The position numbers and the translations under genes were made by a program. Shown piece after piece: positions 44,963-54,264 of a DNA stretch of 64,000 nucleotides (positions within the stretch are counted from its first letter, which is position 1; the number at the start of each line of letters is the position of its first letter). The DNA is from an uncultured Opitutia bacterium. GTDB taxonomy: Bacteria > Verrucomicrobiota > Verrucomicrobiia > Opitutales > UBA953. The stretch spans positions 1-64,000 of the forward strand of contig CAIMFJ010000008.1 of assembly GCA_903840355.1 (NCBI GenBank), given 5' to 3'. Under the pieces are notes generated by a model that made no database searches, was not told the origin of the DNA, and worked only from the letters and a program-made list of their open reading frames with translations.

Positions 44963-47900
44963 TTAGTTAAGGTAGACAAATTCATTCGCACAAATCATTG
45001 ACTGAGCCAGGAGCTCCCAGGGGGAAACGGGCTTCCGGCTGACTTTTTCGCCCAGATTCTCGACTTCCGTGCCCACCACCTTGGTTTGAGGGGTATTGGA
45101 GGCATTGGGGGTCATGGGAGTGCTGGGGGCTAAGGGCTTATTGGCGGCGGCAATAGCCGCCGCACCTTCGGCCTTCCGCTTGGCGGCCAAGGCAGCCTTG
45201 TCAGGCTTAGGGGCAGCGACGGTAGGCTTTTCATCCAAGTAACCACCAATACGGTGCACAAAATCACGCGCCAAAGCCCGCTCTTGAGGCGTAGGGGTGC
45301 GCTGATACATGATCTTGTAAAGTTGGGTAATCTTTTCGTCATCCGAAGAAGCCCGGGCGACTTCTGGACGAGCCACAACCGAGCGAGCGACATCGACCGA
45401 CAGGGCGTTGTTCATGAAGAACAAGGCTTGTTGAGGTACAATCGTCGAACCGCGACGCGAATTGGTCATGTCAGGATCCGCAAAGTCGAACTGCGATTGC
45501 AAGTCGCTCAAGTTCTCCCGACGGATGAAGCCATAAATACTGCGACGATAACTGAAGGGTTCGTCGGTAATATTCACTGGGCGGCCACCGAGCGTGGTGT
45601 CCATCTTGCCCGTAAGCAGCAACATCGAATCACGGATGCTTTCAAAGTCTAAGCGACGCAGATTGGAGTGCCAGAGGAGCTTGTTACCAGCGTCAATTTT
45701 GAGCGGATCCACCGAACCCTTTTGGGCCACGAGTGGGTTCACCGCGGGATTCGCCGATTGGCAGTAGGTCGCCGAAAGGAGAATCTTCTTATGCAATTTC
45801 TTAATGGACCAGCCGTTATCGACGAAGTACGTCGCCAGCCAATCAAGCAGCTCGGGGTGCGAAGGCTTTTCCGACATATTGCCGAAGTCATCAGGCGTGG
45901 AAACAATCCCGGCGCCGAAGTGGTGCAACCACACGCGATTGACCATCACGCGCGAGGTCAAGGGATTGGTACGGCTGGCAATCGAAACCGCTAATTCGCG
46001 ACGACCGCTACCTTCGTAGAAAGGCTGACGTTCGGGACCCGCGAGGATTTCTAAGAATTGGCGAGGCGCCACGGCACCCTTCTTGTTACGATCACCGCGG
46101 ATGTAGACATTGGTGTCATGAGGCTTTTCAGAATCAGCGACAATCATCGCCGTGCCTGGGCCTCCGGGGTGCGTTAATTCTAAAGCGTTAATCGCATCGA
46201 ACTTGAAATAGCGCGGGGGAATGTTGCCATTCCGGAAAGAAGGAGCCGATTGCCAAGGCTCACAGAAGGTCCGACCCGAAACGAGTACGGTCATCATGGG
46301 AGTCGTCGCAATGTCTTCGTAGTTAGGCGTGGGCCAGGGGTAAGCGGCCAATTGGGCCAAGGCCTTATCATCTTGTTCGCCCCGACGGCCCGGCGTACCG
46401 CGCAATTGGTAATGAGCCAAAATGCGGTCATGGTACTTTTGGAAAATTCCTTGGTAAGCAAAGGTAACATCTTCCAAGCTCTTGGGCTTCAAGTTGCGCA
46501 AGCCTTCGGCAATGTAGGGATTCACTTGCAAACGCTTATCGGCCAAGGCCGCTGCGATGACTTCAGGAGCTTTCGCCTCAAACTCCGCATCCTTAAGGTT
46601 ACGCAGGCGAGCCAACGGACCCGTGATGGGCGAGTTATTATTAATCATCAACGAACCATCTACTTCACGTTCCTGAGTGAGCTTGAATTTCTTCTCGATA
46701 TCAAAACCCTTTTCCGAACGCATCCCGCCGGACATTGCCACTAAGGCGCGAGGGCCGAACTCACGGTGTACAATGCTGATGAGTGAAGCGGTGTACTTGT
46801 AGTACCCCTTGACGTTCTCATCCATGAGTTGCTTCATTTGGCGCTCATAATCAGCTCGCACCGCGGCCGGAGCCGAACGCGTGCCGCGAATCGCGGGTTC
46901 CACTAAAGGCTCAATCGTGGACGAGAAAATCCCGTGCATCGAATAATAGTCAGCCGAAGGAATTGGGTCGAATTTGTGATCGTGACAACGGGCACAAGCA
47001 ACGGTCAACGCCATGAACGCCTTCGACGTCGTGTCGATGCGTTCATCAATGGTGTCGTCCATATTGTCAAAACGCTTGCCCACCGTGATAAAGCCCAAGG
47101 CTGCGAGGCGAGGGTCATCCTTGGCTAAGTCGGGCAAACGGTCTGCCGCTAACTGCTCAATGATGAATTGATCGTAGGGCTTATCGTTATTGAAAGCGTC
47201 GATGACGTAATCGCGGTAGGTCCAAGCACTCGCAGAGACATCGGCGTCGGCTCCGCCGCGGCGTACGCCCTTAGTGTCGGAGTAACGAGCCGTATCGAGC
47301 CAGTGACGGGCCCAGCGCTCACCGTAGCGAGGCGAAGCTAAAAGCCGGTCAACGGCACGTTCCATCACGACGGCGGCCGTGTGGCTGGCTTGGCCTTGGC
47401 GTTGGGCAAACTGGTCGCGTGCTGCGGCGGCGTCGTATTCACGCGCAAATGATTCCGCTTCGGCGTTGGTGGGAGGCAAGCCATGCAAATCATAAGTGAG
47501 GCGACGAATCAGTGCTTCACCGTCTGCCGAAGGGCTGGGCTTCAAGCCCGCCTGATCTAACTTCGCTAACACAAAGGCATCGATTTCATTTTGCACCCAA
47601 GCAGGGTTGCTCAACTTCGTGGGCACTTCGGGTTCGGTCACGGGTTTGAACGCCCAGTGATCGCGTGCCTTTTGCGAAAGGCCCGTCAACTTCACCGCGG
47701 CGGGACCAGTGGGTGCAGGGGCACCCATCATCACCCAATTCTCTAAAACTTTAATTTGATTGTCTGGCAACTTGGCACCGGCCTTGCGTGGCGGCATCGA
47801 CAACTCCGGATCGTCTTGGTGTATCGCCACAATCATTAAAGATTTTTTAAGATTACCGGGCACCACCGAAGGGCCTTGATCACCACCCGCGATGAGACCC

Positions 47901-48139
47901 GCGCGTGTGTCCATTACCAAGCCACCCTTGGACACCCCTTCCGCAGCCGAGTGACACTTGTAACAACGCTCAGACAAAATCGGGCGGACTTCTTTCTCGT
48001 AAAATTCCAAGGACGCCTGATCGAATTTCGGAGCATCGGCTTTCGCAGCTTCGTCGGCTGCCATTAACGAAGCGGCCAAGCCTAAGAAGGCCAGCGGGCT
48101 GATTCGTGGGAAACGCTTCATAGAGAAAAAGTTATTCAT
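44963..48139 (-). CDS. PSCyt1-DUF1549-DUF1553 protein with heme motifs (copy 1)
   Basis: The 1058-residue exported protein has a signal sequence (MNNFFSMKRFPRISPLAFLG). A PSCyt1 domain carries CYKCH (59-63), a heme c site. DUF1549 follows with a second CARCH (about 381), then DUF1553 to the end. ATG 48139 is preferred because GAGG lies nine bases upstream, one of the few clear ribosome-binding sites here. Family members are typical of planctomycetes and verrucomicrobia and occur with DUF1501; their reaction is unknown, perhaps oxidation or sulfate/sugar processing at the envelope. The C-terminal region has an Ala/Lys/Pro-rich linker (about 980-1030). Confidence 0.85.
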   Translation of the reverse strand: MNNFFSMKRFPRISPLAFLGLAASLMAADEAAKADAPKFDQASLEFYEKEVRPILSERCYKCHSAAEGVSKGGLVMDTRAGLIAGGDQGPSVVPGNLKKSLMIVAIHQDDPELSMPPRKAGAKLPDNQIKVLENWVMMGAPAPTGPAAVKLTGLSQKARDHWAFKPVTEPEVPTKLSNPAWVQNEIDAFVLAKLDQAGLKPSPSADGEALIRRLTYDLHGLPPTNAEAESFAREYDAAAARDQFAQRQGQASHTAAVVMERAVDRLLASPRYGERWARHWLDTARYSDTKGVRRGGADADVSASAWTYRDYVIDAFNNDKPYDQFIIEQLAADRLPDLAKDDPRLAALGFITVGKRFDNMDDTIDERIDTTSKAFMALTVACARCHDHKFDPIPSADYYSMHGIFSSTIEPLVEPAIRGTRSAPAAVRADYERQMKQLMDENVKGYYKYTASLISIVHREFGPRALVAMSGGMRSEKGFDIEKKFKLTQEREVDGSLMINNNSPITGPLARLRNLKDAEFEAKAPEVIAAALADKRLQVNPYIAEGLRNLKPKSLEDVTFAYQGIFQKYHDRILAHYQLRGTPGRRGEQDDKALAQLAAYPWPTPNYEDIATTPMMTVLVSGRTFCEPWQSAPSFRNGNIPPRYFKFDAINALELTHPGGPGTAMIVADSEKPHDTNVYIRGDRNKKGAVAPRQFLEILAGPERQPFYEGSGRRELAVSIASRTNPLTSRVMVNRVWLHHFGAGIVSTPDDFGNMSEKPSHPELLDWLATYFVDNGWSIKKLHKKILLSATYCQSANPAVNPLVAQKGSVDPLKIDAGNKLLWHSNLRRLDFESIRDSMLLLTGKMDTTLGGRPVNITDEPFSYRRSIYGFIRRENLSDLQSQFDFADPDMTNSRRGSTIVPQQALFFMNNALSVDVARSVVARPEVARASSDDEKITQLYKIMYQRTPTPQERALARDFVHRIGGYLDEKPTVAAPKPDKAALAAKRKAEGAAAIAAANKPLAPSTPMTPNASNTPQTKVVGTEVENLGEKVSRKPVSPWELLAQSMICANEFVYLN

Positions 48140-48268
48140 AAGGTTAAACCTCAACTTTAGGGAAAAGTTCTAAGAGTATTTTGGGGCAGGAGACCTAAAG
48201 TAAGTCTGTAGGTAAAATTATCTACCCGTTCTAGCCGATGTCCAGCGGTAGATTAAGAAATTATTAAA

Positions 48269-48304
48269 TAAAAAGGGTGGGGGCACCCGAGGTCCCCCAC
48301 CCTT
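48269..48304 (-). terminator. Strong terminator of PSCyt1 copy 2
   Basis: AAGGGTGGGGG and CCCCCACCCTT form an 11-bp stem, extended by ACC and GGT with a bulged C. The minus strand then reads TTTTTATTTAAT. It isolates this gene from the next DUF1553-DUF1501 pair. Confidence 0.92.
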
Positions 48305-48317
48305 CAAAAACCTTCAA

Positions 48318-51300
48318 TTAATTGACGTAAACAAACTCGTTCGAGAGCAATAAGGCTTGGGCGAGCAGTTCCAGAGGGGTCAAGGGGGCCCGTGACACCA
48401 TTTCCCCTACATTTTGGAGGACGCCCTCAGCCCCACCGGTGCTTACCGACATCATCATGGCATCGGGGGCATCCACGGACTTGCCGCCCATAGGCTTGTC
48501 CTTCTTGCCCATCATGCCACCCCCCATGTCGTCGTTCATCGTGACGGTCTTGGATTTATCCTTGGTCGTAGCCTTGGTAGCGGCCGTCTTGGTAGCAGTC
48601 GCCCCGGGCTTAGCATTGGCATTCGTGGCCCGCTGGGCGGCAATGGCCAAAGCTTTTTGCTTATCCAGGAATTCCCGAGCCCAACGAATCTCACTCGAGG
48701 TCGCGCGGCGTTGGAAGATGTTCAAGAACATCGCATTGATGCGGGAGTCTTCGGTGATGGCCTTGACTACTTCCGGCTTAGCCGCAACTGCCCGGGCTAC
48801 TTCGACCGACAAGGGATTGTTCATGAAGAACAAGGCTTGTTGAGGCACAATCGTTGAACCCCGACGCGAGTTAGCCATATCTGGATCGGCGTAATCGAAT
48901 TGCGAAAGCGTGTCACTTAAGCGCAAGCGGTCCACATAACCATAGAGACTGCGACGGTAGCTGTAAGGTTCGTCGGTGATATTCGCTGGCTGACCTCCCA
49001 CCATAGGATTCATCTTGCCCGTGAGCAGAATCATAGAATCGCGAATGGCTTCGAAGTCCAAGCGATGCAGATTGCCCCGCCAGAGCAAGCGATTCGGAGC
49101 ATCAATCTTCAGTGGATCTACGGCCCCTTTCTTCGCCACCAAAGGATTCACATTAGGATTAGAATCCTGACGGTAGGTTGCGCTGAGCAAGATTTGCCGG
49201 TGCATGCGCTTGAAAGTCCAACCGTTCTTCATGAAGTCGGTCGCCAACCAATCCAACAACTCGGGGTGCGAAGGCTTTTCCGACATATTGCCTAAGTCGT
49301 CAGGCGTGGAAACGATGCCTTCACCGAAGTGCTTCAGCCAAAGGCGATTCATCGCAACCCGTGCCGTCATGGGATTGTCTTTGCTCGCAATCGATTGAGC
49401 TAACTCCAAACGGCCACTGCCATTGGTGAAGGACTTCCGATCCGTGCCGGATAAGATTTCAAGGAAGCGCCGCGGGGCCACAGGTCCGAGCTTATTCTTA
49501 TCACCGCGGATATAGACATTCGTGTCGCGAGGGGTGGACGCATCTTGTACCGCCATAGCTTCACGTGGCACACCAGGGTGCGAGAGGCGCAATTCATTCA
49601 CTTGCGCGAAACGGAAATAACGGGCGGGCTTCGTGTTGTTTTGTCCGCCGAAAATCGGCCGATTTTGCCAATCGTTGCAGAACTTACGCGAATCGAACAT
49701 TGCGATGAGTTCTTCGTTATCCAGAATGTCTTCAACGTCCGGCAAGGGCCAGGGATAAGCCGCTAACTGCGCAATGGCCGCAGGGGTTTGCTTGCTAGTA
49801 TGACCTGGCTTCGAGCAGCGGTCGATGTGAGCGAGGATGGACTCCTTGCTATCGTTATAAACTTTTTGGTAGGCCAAGGCGATGTCATCAATCGTCTTGG
49901 GCTTGAGACCACGCAAGGCCGCCGCAATCAGCGGATTCACGGGGTGCTTAGTGTCGCTAATCGCTTCGGCTAAAACCACTGGAGCACGCTCCGCAAACGA
50001 AGCGGCCGGGATTTTGGCCACGCGTGCAAACGGACCCGTGATAGGCGAATCGATTTGGATGCGCATAGGCTCGAAGTCCGGCAAGGGCGTTTCGAGTTTA
50101 TACTTTTCATTCACATCACCCCACTCTTCGGAGCCACGCTTCAACGTCGCCGCAATCAAACGTCCCGCCATTTCGCGATCGTAGCGAGCGCGCATTTCGC
50201 GGAAATATTTATAGTAACCCGCCGCACTTTCTTCTTGGAGTTCCTTGAGGCGCTTCTCGAAGTCGGCTCGTTGTGCCGAAGTTTGTGGCGTCAAAGCAAT
50301 CGACGGGTGTTGCAACGGCTCAATCGTCGAAGCAAAAATACCGTGCAAGGAGTAGTAATCGGCCGAGGGAATCGGGTCAAACTTGTGGTCGTGACAACGC
50401 GCACAGGCGACCGTCAAACCGAGGAACGCCTTCGTAGTGGTATCAATGCGCTCATCAATGGTGTCATCCATGTTATCGAAGCGCTTACCGATGGTGATAA
50501 AGCCCAACGCCGTTAAGCGCGGATCACCTTGTTTGATATCAGGAAGTTTGTCGGCGGCTAACTGCTCGATGATGAATTGGTCGTAGCCCTTATCGTTATT
50601 GAAGGACTCGATAACATAATCGCGGTACGTCCAAGCGTAAGCATAGCGATAATCTTCAAAGAGGGTTTTGCCTTGATTGACAGGCAAACCGCGCGTGTCG
50701 GAGTAGCGAGCAGTGTCGAGCCAGTGACGTGCCCAGCGCTCACCGTAGTGCGGCGAGGCGAGTAAGAAGTCGACCTGCTTGGCCACCACTGTGTCGACAT
50801 TCGTAGCGGGTCGACCTTGGTGAATCGCACCAGCGTCTGCCGCTTGAGCGGCTTCGTAAGCCCGATTAAAGGCGTAAACTTGATCGGCCGTCGGAGGCAG
50901 ACCGATTAAATCGTAGAAAAGCCGGCGGAGTAATGATTCGGGATCGGCAGGCGGATTGGGCTGCAAACCCGCGGCTTCTAACTTCGTGAGGACGAAATGA
51001 TCAATCGGCGTTTTGCACCACGCAGCATTTTTAACTTCAGGAACCGCAGGCGATTGCACGGGCTTAAATGCCCAGTGATCACGGGCCTTTTGAGAGAGGC
51101 CGGTTAACTTATTCGTACCACCCACGGGAGCGGGAGCACCCATCTTAATCCACTCTTCCAAGAGCGCAATTTTGGCATCCGCAATCTTGCCACCTTTTTT
51201 CTTGGGAGGCATCGCTAATTCCGGATCCGTGTAGTGCACGGAGCGAATTAACAACGACTTACCGAGATTACCAGGCACCACGGCGGGACCATCATCGCCA

Positions 51301-51521
51301 CCTTTTTGCATTCCCTCACGTGAATCTAAAATCAACCCGCCCTTGGTCGTCGACTTCTCAATCGAGTGACACTCGAAGCAGTGCTCGGACAAAATCGGTC
51401 GAATGTTTTTCTCGTAAAATTCTAAACCCTCCTTGCTCGGCTCATCAGCCGCGAGGAGCGAAACCGATGCCGTGAGCAAACTCGTCGCCACGAGGGAGGG
51501 CAATCGAAGGAAGTGGTGCAT
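48318..51521 (-). CDS. PSCyt1-DUF1549-DUF1553 protein with heme motifs (copy 2)
   Basis: This 1067-residue exported paralogue of the gene at 44963 has a signal peptide. CFECH (48-52) lies in PSCyt1, and CARCH (about 374) lies in DUF1549 with the same KFDPIPSADYY context, then DUF1553. It keeps high similarity to copy 1 through the catalytic blocks, so the pair looks like a duplication. It differs at the end: an Ala/Thr/Lys-rich stretch leads into a Met-rich, Gly-rich segment (about 992-1030) before the final LLAQALLLSNEFVYVN. It lacks an adjacent DUF1501 gene and has its own terminator. Confidence 0.85.
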   Translation of the reverse strand: MHHFLRLPSLVATSLLTASVSLLAADEPSKEGLEFYEKNIRPILSEHCFECHSIEKSTTKGGLILDSREGMQKGGDDGPAVVPGNLGKSLLIRSVHYTDPELAMPPKKKGGKIADAKIALLEEWIKMGAPAPVGGTNKLTGLSQKARDHWAFKPVQSPAVPEVKNAAWCKTPIDHFVLTKLEAAGLQPNPPADPESLLRRLFYDLIGLPPTADQVYAFNRAYEAAQAADAGAIHQGRPATNVDTVVAKQVDFLLASPHYGERWARHWLDTARYSDTRGLPVNQGKTLFEDYRYAYAWTYRDYVIESFNNDKGYDQFIIEQLAADKLPDIKQGDPRLTALGFITIGKRFDNMDDTIDERIDTTTKAFLGLTVACARCHDHKFDPIPSADYYSLHGIFASTIEPLQHPSIALTPQTSAQRADFEKRLKELQEESAAGYYKYFREMRARYDREMAGRLIAATLKRGSEEWGDVNEKYKLETPLPDFEPMRIQIDSPITGPFARVAKIPAASFAERAPVVLAEAISDTKHPVNPLIAAALRGLKPKTIDDIALAYQKVYNDSKESILAHIDRCSKPGHTSKQTPAAIAQLAAYPWPLPDVEDILDNEELIAMFDSRKFCNDWQNRPIFGGQNNTKPARYFRFAQVNELRLSHPGVPREAMAVQDASTPRDTNVYIRGDKNKLGPVAPRRFLEILSGTDRKSFTNGSGRLELAQSIASKDNPMTARVAMNRLWLKHFGEGIVSTPDDLGNMSEKPSHPELLDWLATDFMKNGWTFKRMHRQILLSATYRQDSNPNVNPLVAKKGAVDPLKIDAPNRLLWRGNLHRLDFEAIRDSMILLTGKMNPMVGGQPANITDEPYSYRRSLYGYVDRLRLSDTLSQFDYADPDMANSRRGSTIVPQQALFFMNNPLSVEVARAVAAKPEVVKAITEDSRINAMFLNIFQRRATSSEIRWAREFLDKQKALAIAAQRATNANAKPGATATKTAATKATTKDKSKTVTMNDDMGGGMMGKKDKPMGGKSVDAPDAMMMSVSTGGAEGVLQNVGEMVSRAPLTPLELLAQALLLSNEFVYVN

Positions 51522-51690
51522 AAAAATAATATTTAGGGTAAAAACACCAGTAAGGTGCCGAAGTTAGGGGAAGGTCTTAACTCAACCCAATATAGGGTGA
51601 TAACTTCAGGAATCAAGCGGGCTTAATGGGGCCGAAGATTACCCTTCCCGCCCCTTCATTTAGCCCCATAAAGGAATCGCCGAAGCTTTG

Positions 51691-52803
51691 ATGCGCATCC
51701 TCCTTGCCAGCGACAAATATAAAGGATCCCTCCGGGCTCCAGAAGTGAATCAATGCTTGGCCGAGGGGCTAAAAAAGGCCTTTCCCGACGCGGTTTTCGA
51801 TCATTGTCCCATTGCCGATGGCGGAGAAGGAACCACCGAGGCCATGGTTGCCGCCCTAGGAGCCCAGTGGCAAGAAACGCAAGTCCTTGATGCTCAAAGT
51901 CGTCCGCATCTTGCCCGCTGGGGACTACTCCCCGCTCAAGGAGGGCTAGCCATCCTGGAAATGAGCGCGGCCAGCGGAATTATTTTAGTCTCCGATATTC
52001 CGCTTAATCCCTTTACCGCAACGAGTTACGGAACTGGACAATTACTCAAAGCCGCCCTCGACCGAGGGGTCAAAAAAATCATTATCGGCATCGGCGGAAG
52101 CGCTACCAACGACGGAGGGCTCGGAATGGCCTTGGCTCTGGGCTATCAGTTCTACCGCCAGAACCAACCCTTCACCCCCACCCTCACCACCCTACTCGAA
52201 GCGGATCGGCTAAGCGCCCCGCCAGCTTGGCCGGCCGAGGTACTCGTGGCATGTGACGTTCAAAACCCTCTCCTTGGGCCTCAAGGGGCCACCCGCATCT
52301 ATGGTCCGCAAAAAGGTGTCCAAGATTTTCCGTGGTTCGAAGCACGGCTGGCTCACCTCGTAAAACTCGTGGGTCAAGGCCTTGGACGCCTCCCCAGCGA
52401 AACCCCAGGAGCGGGGGCAGCGGGAGGCCTCGGCTTTGGATTGATGGCTTTCATGGGAGCGACGTTGACGCCGGGCTTCACCTTAATCGCGGAACAATTA
52501 CAAATCCGCCAACGCATCGCGGCCGCTGACTTAGTCATCACCGGCGAAGGTCGCCTCGACGCCCAAAGTCTCAATGGCAAAGGCCCCGTGGGCATCGCCC
52601 AACTCGCTAGTCAACTTGGCAAAAAAGTCGTCGGCGTGGCGGGCAGTATCGAAAGCCCGACGGAGCTCGCCTCGGCTTTTGATTTATTAATTCCCGTTAA
52701 ACCGCTAGAGATGCCTCTAACGACGGCGATGGCGCAAACGCCAGCCCTCATTCAGGCAGCGTTGCTTGCACACCAGGCCGACCTGCAAAACTTAGTTCGT
52801 TAG
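51691..52803 (+). CDS. Glycerate kinase (GlxK/GarK family)
   Basis: It phosphorylates D-glycerate to 2- or 3-phosphoglycerate. The 370-residue protein has LLASDKYKGSLRAPEV at the N-terminus, PIADGGEGTTEAM, GIGGSATNDGGLG and VITGEGRLDAQSLNGKGP, all hallmarks of this family. ATG 51691 is chosen; a TTG codon just before it is in frame. Its stop overlaps the convergent DUF1501 stop by four bases. It sits between two blocks of secreted genes without an evident pathway partner. Confidence 0.9.
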   Translation: MRILLASDKYKGSLRAPEVNQCLAEGLKKAFPDAVFDHCPIADGGEGTTEAMVAALGAQWQETQVLDAQSRPHLARWGLLPAQGGLAILEMSAASGIILVSDIPLNPFTATSYGTGQLLKAALDRGVKKIIIGIGGSATNDGGLGMALALGYQFYRQNQPFTPTLTTLLEADRLSAPPAWPAEVLVACDVQNPLLGPQGATRIYGPQKGVQDFPWFEARLAHLVKLVGQGLGRLPSETPGAGAAGGLGFGLMAFMGATLTPGFTLIAEQLQIRQRIAAADLVITGEGRLDAQSLNGKGPVGIAQLASQLGKKVVGVAGSIESPTELASAFDLLIPVKPLEMPLTTAMAQTPALIQAALLAHQADLQNLVR

Positions 52804-54260
52804 CCAAAAATATTAGCAGGCTTACCTTTACCATCGACCGTGGCGTAGAAGGGACGCCCTTCGATTTCGAACATCGTCTTGGGACTAATGCCCATCGCGG
52901 TGAAAATCGTCGCGTGCATGTCTTCAATACTCACAGGGTCTTTGATCGCGAGCAGCGGACGTTCGTCGGCCGTCGCCCCGTAAATTAAACCTTTCTTCAC
53001 GCCACCCCCAAACATCACCACACTGGTACCACCCGTGAAGTGCCGGTGTAAACCGTAGTGATCAGGGCTCTCCATCGTCGTTCCTTTATGGAACGATTGA
53101 TCGCCCGCCTTAGAACCAGGACGACCCTCAATCATCGCATCGCGACTAAACTCGCTGGCAATGACGACAAGCGTGCGGTCCAATAAACCACGCTTCTCTA
53201 AATCTAAAATTAACTGAGCAATGGGGGCGTCGATAGTGGCATGCATTTCCTCGACCATCTTGTGACCCTTGCCGTGCGTGTCCCAATTAAAGAACGGCAC
53301 ATACTCCGTGGTGACTTCAACGTAGCGGGCACCATTCTCGACTAAGCGACGCGCCAACTGACAGCCGCGACCAAAGCGCGTGGTGCCGTAAGCTTCTTGG
53401 GCTTCTTTGGGTTCCAAAGATAAATCAAAAGCAGCCCGCTCCTTCGCGCTCAAGAGACGATAAGCGTTATCCATCGAACGCAGCATCGATTCTTGTTGGT
53501 AGTCGCTCATTTGATCGCGATGGGGGTTCGCATCGACCAAACGACGGAACTCGCGATCGCGATTCACGAAGCGTCCCGTATCCATGCCCTTAGGCGGGCG
53601 CACCGCGGCCGCCGCTTCATCTGGGTAAGGCAAATTCATCGGACCATACTCACCCCCCAAAAAACCTGCCGTCGTGAAGGCCTTTAATTCTTCGCTCTCC
53701 CCGACCCCTTCTAGACGTTGCCCGATATTAATGAAGGCCGGCATAACTGGATTACGCGGCCCCAACACGCGGGACATCCAGGCTCCAATATGCGGACAAG
53801 CCACGGTCTGAGGAGGAACGTAACCCGTGTGCCAATGGAATTGGTGACGGGAGTGTAAGATGCTACCCAAGTCAGGCTGCACTGCCGAGCGAATCAAGGC
53901 AGCACGATCCATCACCTTGGCAATACGCTCCAAACCCTGACAAATCTGCAAACCATCTACGGCCGTAGGAATGGCTGGGAAAGTGCTCAACACCCGCTTG
54001 TAATCCAAACCCTTTTCGTAAGGCGCGTAACGCTTCGGATCAAAAGTCTCCGGCGCCGCCATCCCGCCCGCGAGCCACAATACAATACACGCATCAGCCT
54101 TAGCAGGCGGCGCAATCACTTTAGGCGCAGCGCCCCACAAACGAGGGGCACCCATGCCCATCGTAACCAGGCCCGCTGCGGCGAGTTGCTTCAAAAATTC
54201 CCGACGCACCAAAGGCTTGGGCAAATCAGGGTCGAAAGAAAAACCAGGGAGAGGATTCAT
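52800..54260 (-). CDS. DUF1501 protein, Tat-exported (copy 2)
   Basis: The 486-residue protein starts at ATG 54260 and has a Tat-like signal (VRREFLKQLAAAGLVTMGMG). Domain features match copy 1: LWLAGGMAAPETFDPK, RSAVQPDLGSILHSRHQFHWH, NWDTHGKGHKMVEEMHA and VVIASEFSRDAM. It is transcribed four bases after the PSCyt1 gene at 54265. The longer frame to 54326 would overlap that gene. Some His and Asp residues replace those in copy 1, so substrate may differ. Confidence 0.88.
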   Translation of the reverse strand: MNPLPGFSFDPDLPKPLVRREFLKQLAAAGLVTMGMGAPRLWGAAPKVIAPPAKADACIVLWLAGGMAAPETFDPKRYAPYEKGLDYKRVLSTFPAIPTAVDGLQICQGLERIAKVMDRAALIRSAVQPDLGSILHSRHQFHWHTGYVPPQTVACPHIGAWMSRVLGPRNPVMPAFINIGQRLEGVGESEELKAFTTAGFLGGEYGPMNLPYPDEAAAAVRPPKGMDTGRFVNRDREFRRLVDANPHRDQMSDYQQESMLRSMDNAYRLLSAKERAAFDLSLEPKEAQEAYGTTRFGRGCQLARRLVENGARYVEVTTEYVPFFNWDTHGKGHKMVEEMHATIDAPIAQLILDLEKRGLLDRTLVVIASEFSRDAMIEGRPGSKAGDQSFHKGTTMESPDHYGLHRHFTGGTSVVMFGGGVKKGLIYGATADERPLLAIKDPVSIEDMHATIFTAMGISPKTMFEIEGRPFYATVDGKGKPANIFG

Positions 54261-54264
54261 AGCA

